From the NCBI GenBank assembly GCA_030044035.1, contig JASHWN010000544.1:1-5410 (forward strand): DNA of 5,410 bases, written 5' to 3'. A program made the position numbers and the translations under genes. Source of the DNA: Xanthobacteraceae bacterium (GTDB lineage: Bacteria > Pseudomonadota > Alphaproteobacteria > Rhizobiales > Xanthobacteraceae). The notes under the pieces are model-generated. The model was not told where the DNA came from. It saw only the letters and a list, made by a program, of their open reading frames with translations, and ran no database searches. Positions 1 to 5,410 of this stretch are shown in pieces; position 1 is the first letter of the stretch, and each line of letters begins with the position of its first letter.

Positions 1-57
1 AACAGACCTCAGCGCGTTGTCGTCACCATGACAAACCAAGAATTATAGCGGTTGGTG
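1..57. other. Non-coding tail downstream of the mdtC-like gene
   Basis: This stretch follows the stop codon of the MdtC-like gene and runs to the window edge. No open frame of more than a few codons starts here on either strand. Read on the minus strand it contains a TATAAT (plus positions 42-47). About 8 bases further on is an imperfect dyad, TTGTC at 17-21 and GACAA at 30-34, separated by 8 bases. No -35-like hexamer sits 16-18 bases upstream of the TATAAT. A 5-base inverted repeat (35-39 and 52-56) brackets the TATAAT, but no T-run follows, so no convincing intrinsic terminator is present. The stretch could be the start of a promoter/operator region for a next gene beyond the left edge, or just spacer. 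Confidence 0.4.
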
Positions 58-3000
58 TCACTCCGCCGGGGCCGGCGGCGCTCCAAACAGCCCCGGCAGC
101 AGTCGCGCGCGCCAGCGGCGGAACGATTCGCCGAGGCGGTCGAGATAGAGATAGAGCACCGGCGTGGTGTAGAGCGTCAGCAATTGGCTGATCAGAAGTC
201 CGCCGACGATGGAGATGCCGAGCGGGCGGCGGATTTCGCCGCCGTTGCCGAAGCTCAGCGCCAGCGGGATGGCGCCGAGGATGGCGGCGCAGGTCGTCAT
301 CATGATCGGGCGGAAGCGCAGCAGGCAGGCCTGGTAGATCGCGTCGTAGGAGCTCAAGCCGCGCGAACGCTTGGCGTCGATGGCGAAATCGACCATCAGG
401 ATGGCGTTCTTCTTGACGATGCCGATCAGCAGGATCACGCCGATGGTGCCGATGATGTCGAACTCGGTGTGGAACAGCATCAGCGCCAAGAACGCGCCGA
501 CGCCGGCCGAGGGCAGGGTGGACAGGATGGTGATCGGATGAATGTAGCTCTCGTACAGGATGCCGAGCAGGATGTAGACGGCGGCGATCGCCGCGACGAT
601 CAAGACCATTTCGCTGCGCGCCGACTGGGCGAACAATTGCGTGTCGCCGGAAAACTCGCCGTGGATCGAAGCCGGCATGTGCAGGTCGTTGATGGCCTGG
701 TTGATCTCGGCCGTGGCCTCGCCGAGCGTGGCGCCGGGGTAAAGGTTGAACGAGATGGTCGAGGCGACGAACAGGCCCTGATGATTGACCGCGAGCGGCG
801 TGTTGCCGGGGCCGTAATGGGTCACCGCCGACAACGGAATCATCGTCTCCAGGTTGGTCGAGACCGCGGCGCCTGAGGACGTGGCGCCCTTGCCGGTATT
901 GGCAAGCGCATTGATGGCGGCGTTGCGCGCCGAATTGATGTTGGCGTTGGCCGCAGAGCTTGCCGCATTTGACGCGGCCGCGCTTGCCGTCTGCGCCCGC
1001 GGCGGCGTGACGGTGCCGACCGGCAGGTTCGAGACCGCGGTGCCGGCAGCGGTGCCGCCGGAGGTCGCCACGTAAATGTCGCTCAGCGTCGCCGGGTCGT
1101 TGGTGTAGCGCGGGTCGATCTCCATGACGACGTGATATTGGTTGATCGCGCTGTAGATCACCGAGACCTGGCGCTGCCCGAACGCGTCGTACAGCGTGTT
1201 GTCGATCTGCGCCGGCGTGATGCCGAGCCGCGCCGCGCTGTCGCGGTCGATGACGATGTCGGTCTCGAGGCCCTTTTCCTGCTGATCGGAGTTGACATCG
1301 GCGAGCACCTTGCTGTGCTCCAGCGCCTGCACCAATTTCGGCGTCCAGGCGGTGAGCTCCTCGGGACTGTCGGATTGCAGCGTGTACTGATATTGGGCGT
1401 TGGTCTGGCGGCCGCCGGCGTGGATGTCCTGAACCGGGAACAGAAACAGCCGGCCGCCGGGCACCTGCGCCAGCTTCGGCCGCAGCCGGTTGATCACCAC
1501 GCCGACCGGCGGGCGCTGCGAGATCGGCTTCAACGACACGAATACCGAGCCGGTATTGATCTGGCCGAAGCCGCCGCCGCTGCCCACCCCGGTATAGCCG
1601 ACGACGTGCTCGACGGCGGGATCGGCCTGCACGATGGCCGTCATCTGCTGCAGCTTTTGCGTCATCGCCTGGAACGAGACGCTTTGGTCGGCCTGCAGCA
1701 TGCCGATCAGTCGGCCGGTATCCTGCTGCGGGAAAAAGCCTTTGGGAATGACGTAGATCAAAAGTCCGTTGAGCACGATGGCGGACAAAAAGATCGCGAA
1801 CACCAGGCGGCTGTGGCGCAACGCCCAGCCCAACGAGCGTTCGTAAACGCCGATCAGCTTGTCGAACCACCGGCCGCGCGTTTCGCCGGCCCGGCGCTGC
1901 CGCAAAAACAGCGAGCACATCATCGGCGTCGTGGTCAGCGAGATCGCCAGCGAAATCAGGATCGCCAGCGACAGCGTCATGGTGAACTCGCGGAACAGCC
2001 GGCCGAGCACGCCGCCGAGCAAAAGGATGGGCATGAACACGGCGACCAGCGACAGGCTGATCGACAGCACGGTGAAGCCGACCTCGCGCGCGCCGCGCAG
2101 CGCCGCCTGCATCCGCGGCATGCCCGCTTCGAGATGGCGCGATACGTTTTCCAGAACGACGATGGCGTCGTCGACCACGAAGCCGGTGGCGATGGTCAGC
2201 GCCATCAGCGACAGAATGTCGAGGCTGTAGTCGAGCAGATACATGGCGCCGAACGTGCCGAGGATCGATACCGGAACGGCGACGCTCGGAATCGCGGCGG
2301 CGCGGATGTCGCGCAGGAACAGGAACACGACGAAAGTGACGAGGATGATGGCGATGATCAGCGTGGTCTCGGTGTCGTGCAGCGACGAGCGGATGGTGGT
2401 CGAGCGGTCGATGGCGATGCCGACATTGATGTCGGCCGGCAGCGCCGCTTCGAGATGCGGCAGCTCCGCCTTCACGCCGTCGATGGTGTCGATGATGTTG
2501 CCGCCGGGCTGCCGGAACAGGATGACCAGCACCGAGGGCTGGCCGTTCGACAGGCCGAGATTGCGCACGTCTTCGACCGAATCGTTGACCTTGGCGACGT
2601 CGGACAGCTTGACCGCGGCGCCGTTGCGATAGGCGATGACCAGCGGGATGTAATCCACCGCCTTGGTGGCCTGGTCGTTGGTGTAGAGCTGATAGCGCTG
2701 GTCGCCGTCGTCGATGGTGCCCTTCGGGCTGTTGGCGTTGGCGGAAGCGAGCGCGGCGCGCACGTCCTCGAGGCCGATGCCGTATTTGAACAGCGCCTGC
2801 GGATTGAGCTCGACGCGCACCGCCGGCAGCGCCGAGCCGCCGATGATGACCTGGCCGATGCCGGAGAGCTGCGACAGCCGCTGCGCCAAGACGTTGCTCG
2901 CGGCGTCGTAGATTTGGCCGGGCGTGAGCGTCTTCGAGGTCAGCGACAGGATCAGGATCGGCGCGTCGGCCGGGTTGACCTTGCGGTAGGTCGGATTGGT

Positions 3001-3372
3001 CTTCAGCGATGCCGGCAGATCGGCGCGCGCGGCGTTGATCGCGGCCTGTACGTCGCGCGCCGCGCCGTTGATGTCGCGGTTGAGATCGAACTGCAGCGTG
3101 ATGCGGGTCTGGCCGATGCCGGACTTCGACGTCATCTCGGTGACGTCGGCGATCTGGCCGAGATGGCGCTCCAGCGGCTCGGCGACGCTGGTGGCGACCG
3201 TCATCGGGCTCGCGCCGGGCAGCTGCGCCGACACCGATATGGTGGGAAAGTCGACCTGCGGCAGCGGCGCCACCGGCAGCCTGGAGAAGCCGAGCGCGCC
3301 CGCAAAGGCGATGCCGAGCGTCAGCAGCGTGGTCGCCACCGGGCGGGCGATGAAGGGTGCCGAGATGTTCAT
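58..3372 (-). CDS. mdtC: MdtC-like RND multidrug efflux permease (complete, 1104 aa)
   Basis: Inner-membrane proton/drug antiporter subunit, expected to pair with the MdtB-like product encoded just upstream and with an unseen adaptor and outer-membrane channel. The N-terminus ([11 protein letters not shown], then [12 protein letters not shown]) and the block [17 protein letters not shown] match E. coli MdtC rather than MdtB, and the alignment reaches the first residue, supporting this start. The layout is the RND duplicate: TM1 ~12-29, first periplasmic loop ~30-335, TM2-TM7 ~336-541, second loop ~542-918, TM8-TM12 ~920-1076. Proton-relay residues are present: D401-D402 in TM4, K988 in TM10, R1019 and T1026 in TM11 (AcrB D407, D408, K940, R971, T978). 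The protein is about 79 residues longer than E. coli MdtC (~1025 aa from memory), mostly through a ~69-residue Ala/Asn/Ser-rich insertion at ~771-841 and a longer Gly-rich switch loop. The start lies in a 4-base overlap with the upstream gene and has only a weak ribosome site. Family call is very secure; exact substrates are unknown. Confidence 0.96.
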   Translation of the reverse strand: MNISAPFIARPVATTLLTLGIAFAGALGFSRLPVAPLPQVDFPTISVSAQLPGASPMTVATSVAEPLERHLGQIADVTEMTSKSGIGQTRITLQFDLNRDINGAARDVQAAINAARADLPASLKTNPTYRKVNPADAPILILSLTSKTLTPGQIYDAASNVLAQRLSQLSGIGQVIIGGSALPAVRVELNPQALFKYGIGLEDVRAALASANANSPKGTIDDGDQRYQLYTNDQATKAVDYIPLVIAYRNGAAVKLSDVAKVNDSVEDVRNLGLSNGQPSVLVILFRQPGGNIIDTIDGVKAELPHLEAALPADINVGIAIDRSTTIRSSLHDTETTLIIAIILVTFVVFLFLRDIRAAAIPSVAVPVSILGTFGAMYLLDYSLDILSLMALTIATGFVVDDAIVVLENVSRHLEAGMPRMQAALRGAREVGFTVLSISLSLVAVFMPILLLGGVLGRLFREFTMTLSLAILISLAISLTTTPMMCSLFLRQRRAGETRGRWFDKLIGVYERSLGWALRHSRLVFAIFLSAIVLNGLLIYVIPKGFFPQQDTGRLIGMLQADQSVSFQAMTQKLQQMTAIVQADPAVEHVVGYTGVGSGGGFGQINTGSVFVSLKPISQRPPVGVVINRLRPKLAQVPGGRLFLFPVQDIHAGGRQTNAQYQYTLQSDSPEELTAWTPKLVQALEHSKVLADVNSDQQEKGLETDIVIDRDSAARLGITPAQIDNTLYDAFGQRQVSVIYSAINQYHVVMEIDPRYTNDPATLSDIYVATSGGTAAGTAVSNLPVGTVTPPRAQTASAAASNAASSAANANINSARNAAINALANTGKGATSSGAAVSTNLETMIPLSAVTHYGPGNTPLAVNHQGLFVASTISFNLYPGATLGEATAEINQAINDLHMPASIHGEFSGDTQLFAQSARSEMVLIVAAIAAVYILLGILYESYIHPITILSTLPSAGVGAFLALMLFHTEFDIIGTIGVILLIGIVKKNAILMVDFAIDAKRSRGLSSYDAIYQACLLRFRPIMMTTCAAILGAIPLALSFGNGGEIRRPLGISIVGGLLISQLLTLYTTPVLYLYLDRLGESFRRWRARLLPGLFGAPPAPAE
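850..1062 (-). other. Ala/Asn/Ser-rich insertion in the MdtC-like permease
   Basis: Residues ~771-841 of the MdtC-like protein. In E. coli MdtC (recalled from memory) only about 7 residues separate the strand ending FV from IPLS. Here 76 residues separate IYV (766-768) from IPLS (845-848), a net gain of about 69. The insert has a Gly/Thr/Pro-rich entry (771-792), a central part with 15 Ala, 7 Asn and 5 Ser in 34 residues (793-826) and one charged residue (R816), then a Gly/Ser-rich exit (827-841). This looks like linker-helix-linker. The reading frame is open and codons follow the host style, so it is not a frameshift artefact. By alignment to AcrB it lies in the hairpin of the C-terminal docking subdomain (around AcrB 790-800), which points toward the outer-membrane channel; that placement is inferred. 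Confidence 0.8.
2158..2223 (-). repeat. TM4-encoding block nearly identical to one in the mdtB-like gene (copy 1)
   Basis: This 66-base stretch matches 5274-5339 at 63 positions, including 33 identical bases in a row (2183-2215 against 5299-5331). It encodes residues 384-405 of the MdtC-like protein, the TM4 segment with the proton-relay Asp pair. The three differences are at 2170 and 2182 (both synonymous) and 2216 (Ile here, Asn in the partner). The repeat reflects paralogy of the two permeases, with possible gene conversion; it is not a mobile or structural repeat. Confidence 0.85.
3369..3372 (-). promoter_or_regulatory. ATGA stop/start overlap, likely translational coupling
   Basis: On the minus strand the TGA of the MdtB-like gene (3369-3371) and the ATG of the MdtC-like gene (3370-3372) share the bases ATGA. 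The 18 bases before the ATG are G/C-rich and hold only a weak GAG about 9-11 bases upstream, not a good Shine-Dalgarno sequence. Terminating ribosomes re-initiating at the overlap is therefore the likely way the second permease is made, which would keep the two subunits of a mixed trimer in proportion. The overlap is seen directly; the coupling is inferred from its well-known effect in bacterial operons. Confidence 0.75.
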
Positions 3373-5410
3373 TCGGCCGGCTCGGCGCGCGGCAGCGGAT
3401 TGGCCGGCGGCCGCCCGGTCAGCCGCACCGCCAGCCGATCGAAATAAAGGTAGATCACCGGCGTGGTGAACAGCGTCAGCAGCTGGCTGACGATCAAGCC
3501 GCCGACCAGCGCGACGCCGAGCGGATGCCGCAATTCGGAGCCGGTGCCGGTGCCGAGCATCAGCGGCAGCGCGCCGAGGATCGCCGCCATGGTGGTCATC
3601 AGGATCGGCCGGAAGCGCAGCAGCGACGCCTGATAGATCGCCTCGCGCGGCGCCAAGCCTTCGTTCCGCTCGGCATCGAGCGCGAAGTCGATCATCATGA
3701 TGCCGTTCTTCTTGACGATGCCGATCAACAAAATGATGCCGATGATCGAGATGACGTCGAGGTCGTAGCCGAGCAGCATCAGCGACAGCAGCGCGCCGAC
3801 GCCGGCCGACGGCAAGGTCGACAGAATGGTGACCGGATGAATGAAGCTCTCGTAGAGCACGCCAAGCACGATGTACATGGCGACGATCGCGGCGATGAAC
3901 AGGAACACTTCATTGCTCAACGACGACTGGAACGCCGCCGCGGTGCCCTGGAACGCGGTGATGAAGCTGTCGGGCAGGCCGACGTCGGCTTCCGCCTTCT
4001 GGATGGCGGCGACCGCGGCGTCGAGCGAATAGCCGCGCGCGGTGTTGAACGAAATCGTGGTGGCGGGAAACTGGCCGTAATGCGTGATCAGGAGCGGCCC
4101 GGTGCGCTGCTCGACGTGGACGATCGCCGACAGCGGCACCTGGCCGTTGGTGGTCGACGACGATGACGGCAGATAGATCGACGACAGGCCGGCCAGCGCC
4201 TTTTGCAGTTCGGGATCGAGCTCCTGGATGACGCGATATTGATTGGACTGGGTGTAGATGGTCGAAATGATGCGCTGGCCGAAGGCGTCGTAGAGCGCGT
4301 TGTCGACGGTGGCCGGCGTGATGCCGAAGCGGCTCGCGGTGGCGCGATCGATGACGAGGTAAGCCTCCAAGCCCTGCTGCTGCAGATCGCTGGCCACGTC
4401 GGTGATCTCGGGCAATTGCGACAGCCGCTGCACCAGCTTGGGCACCCAGGTGTTGAACTCGTCGGCGTTGGCGTCCTGCAGCACGAAATTGTAGGGCGCG
4501 CGGTTGATGGTGGAGTCGATGGTGAGGTCCTGCACCGGCTGCATGTAGAGCGTGATGCCCTGGACGCCGGCGACCTCCTGCTGCAGCCGCTTGATGATGC
4601 CGCTGGCGCTCAGCTTGCGCTGGTCATAGGGCTTGAGCGTGATCAAAAGCCGGCCGGTGTTGAGCGTCTGGTTGGTGCCGTCGACGCCGACATACGAGGT
4701 CAGATTGACCACGTCCGGATCCTTGAGCACCGCTTCGGCAAGCTCGCCCTGCAGGCCCGCCATTTGCTGATACGACACGCTCTGCGAGGCCTGGGTGATG
4801 GCCTGGATCATGCCGGTGTCCTGCACCGGGAAGAAGCCTTTCGGGATCTCGTAATAAAGCAGGAGCGTCAGGCCGAGCGTGACCAGCGCCACCAAAAGCG
4901 TCAGCGGCTGACGGTCGAGCACCCAATTGAGCGCGCGCCCGTAGCCGCCGATCACGGCATTGAAGGCGCGCTCGGCGCCGAGATCGAAGCCGGTGCGTTC
5001 GGCGTCGGCGCGATGGCGGATGAGCCGCGCGCACATCATCGGCACCAAGGTCAGCGACACCACCGCCGAGATCACGATGGTGACGGCAAGCGTGATGGCG
5101 AATTCGTGGAACAGCCGGCCGACCACGTCGCCCATGAACAAGAGCGGGATCAGCACAGCGATCAGCGAGATCGTCAGCGAAATGATGGTGAAGCCGATCT
5201 GCTGCGAGCCGCGCAGCGCCGCGGCGAGCGGGTCCATGCCGCCTTCGACATAGCGGGCGATGTTCTCGATCATGACGATGGCGTCATCGACCACGAACCC
5301 GGTGGCGATGGTCAGCGCCATCAGCGACAGATTGTCGAGCGAGAAGCCGAGCAGATACATGGCGCCGAAAGTGCCGACCAGCGACAGCGGCACCGACAGG
5401 CTCGGAATGA
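3369..5410 (-). CDS. mdtB: MdtB-like RND multidrug efflux permease (5' end outside window)
   Basis: Partial inner-membrane proton/drug antiporter, the B-type partner of the MdtC-like protein. The open frame continues unbroken through the right edge (codons I-P-S-L-S before the GTG at 5393), so that GTG is an internal Val and not a start. Roughly 360 N-terminal residues (TM1, first periplasmic loop, TM2, part of TM3) are missing; 679 codons are visible. Numbering from the codon at 5393: TM4 with [12 protein letters not shown] (Asp pair 36-37), the block [17 protein letters not shown] (~73-89) typical of MdtB, TM7 ~162-182, second periplasmic loop ~183-490, TM8-TM12 ~494-652. The switch-loop sequence [15 protein letters not shown] (233-247) is close to that recalled for E. 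coli MdtB. Relay residues K562 (TM10), R593 and T600 (TM11) are present. The loop matching the partner's long insertion is a short Ser/Thr stretch (409-418, bases 4140-4169). Gene order B then C is as in E. coli mdtABCD, suggesting an mdtA-like adaptor gene to the right. Confidence 0.96.
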   Translation of the reverse strand, partial: IPSLSVPLSLVGTFGAMYLLGFSLDNLSLMALTIATGFVVDDAIVMIENIARYVEGGMDPLAAALRGSQQIGFTIISLTISLIAVLIPLLFMGDVVGRLFHEFAITLAVTIVISAVVSLTLVPMMCARLIRHRADAERTGFDLGAERAFNAVIGGYGRALNWVLDRQPLTLLVALVTLGLTLLLYYEIPKGFFPVQDTGMIQAITQASQSVSYQQMAGLQGELAEAVLKDPDVVNLTSYVGVDGTNQTLNTGRLLITLKPYDQRKLSASGIIKRLQQEVAGVQGITLYMQPVQDLTIDSTINRAPYNFVLQDANADEFNTWVPKLVQRLSQLPEITDVASDLQQQGLEAYLVIDRATASRFGITPATVDNALYDAFGQRIISTIYTQSNQYRVIQELDPELQKALAGLSSIYLPSSSSTTNGQVPLSAIVHVEQRTGPLLITHYGQFPATTISFNTARGYSLDAAVAAIQKAEADVGLPDSFITAFQGTAAAFQSSLSNEVFLFIAAIVAMYIVLGVLYESFIHPVTILSTLPSAGVGALLSLMLLGYDLDVISIIGIILLIGIVKKNGIMMIDFALDAERNEGLAPREAIYQASLLRFRPILMTTMAAILGALPLMLGTGTGSELRHPLGVALVGGLIVSQLLTLFTTPVIYLYFDRLAVRLTGRPPANPLPRAEPAE
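5274..5339 (-). repeat. TM4-encoding block nearly identical to one in the mdtC-like gene (copy 2)
   Basis: Counterpart of 2158-2223 at a constant offset of 3116 bases. Similarity continues to the right with a 22-base identical run (5348-5369 against 2232-2253) encoding the end of TM3. The two copies lie in the same orientation in adjacent genes, so recombination between them would delete about 3.1 kb and leave a B/C chimeric permease. Confidence 0.85.

Noticed and set aside
63..78. GC-rich inverted repeat (CCGCCGG / CCGGCGG) as a terminator
   Set aside because: It lies inside the coding sequence for the Ala/Pro-rich C-terminus of the mdtC-like gene and no T-run follows it on the minus strand. 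It is explained by Ala, Pro and Gly codons.
850..1062. The insertion as an inserted mobile element or a frameshifted segment
   Set aside because: There are no target-site duplications, terminal inverted repeats or stop codons. The frame is continuous and conserved sequence resumes in frame on both sides.
23..1918. A 631-codon open frame on the minus strand in a different frame, overlapping the mdtC-like gene
   Set aside because: It is Arg/Pro/His-rich with no family resemblance and lies wholly over conserved permease sequence; a frame shadow of high GC content.
1132..3447. A 771-codon open frame on the plus strand, opposite the mdtC-like gene
   Set aside because: It is antisense to a clearly conserved permease. 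Its product is dominated by Arg, Asp, Gln, His and Gly with no recognisable domain, as expected from the reverse complement of a GC-biased gene. Other plus-strand open frames at 52-876, 3357-4166 and 4960-5253 have the same character.
5391..5393. GTG as a start codon for the mdtB-like gene
   Set aside because: The frame stays open to the right edge with conserved permease residues (I-P-S-L-S) before it, and it falls inside TM3. It encodes an internal Val.
58..5410. The pair as an undescribed biological system
   Set aside because: Both proteins align along their visible length to the MdtB and MdtC branches of the RND family with intact relay residues and expected gene order. Only the insertion and loop details are unusual.

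Overview
The window is almost entirely coding and holds two tandem genes on the minus strand. Both encode RND-family (HAE1 type) inner-membrane drug efflux permeases. GC content is high (clearly above 60% by eye), with strong G/C preference at third codon positions. Together with the protein style, this suggests a Proteobacterium, most plausibly an alphaproteobacterium of the Bradyrhizobium/Rhodopseudomonas kind. That placement is an impression, not a measurement.

Layout in the direction of transcription (right to left): from the right edge down to 3369 is the C-terminal two thirds of an MdtB-like permease, whose N-terminus lies beyond the window. It overlaps by 4 bases (ATGA on the minus strand) a complete 1104-residue MdtC-like permease at 3372-58. 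The last 57 bases (57-1) are non-coding as far as can be seen. The membrane-fusion partner (MdtA-like) is probably upstream beyond the right edge, but it is not visible.

In Escherichia coli, MdtB and MdtC form a mixed trimer that works with the adaptor MdtA and an outer-membrane channel to export drugs and bile salts using the proton gradient. Family motifs assign each gene here to its own branch (B first, C second), so the same heteromeric arrangement is likely. The proton-relay residues are intact in both genes.

No undescribed system, mobile element, RNA gene or CRISPR array is seen. The most distinctive signal is a ~69-residue Ala/Asn/Ser-rich insertion in the MdtC-like protein. It falls in a periplasmic hairpin expected at the top of the pump, where it meets the adaptor or outer-membrane channel, and it carries Ser or Asn at every fourth residue over 29 residues. 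The B-type partner lacks it. Lesser points are a glycine-rich switch loop in the C-type protein, an unusually identical DNA block encoding TM4 in both genes, and a small dyad next to a TATAAT downstream of the second gene.
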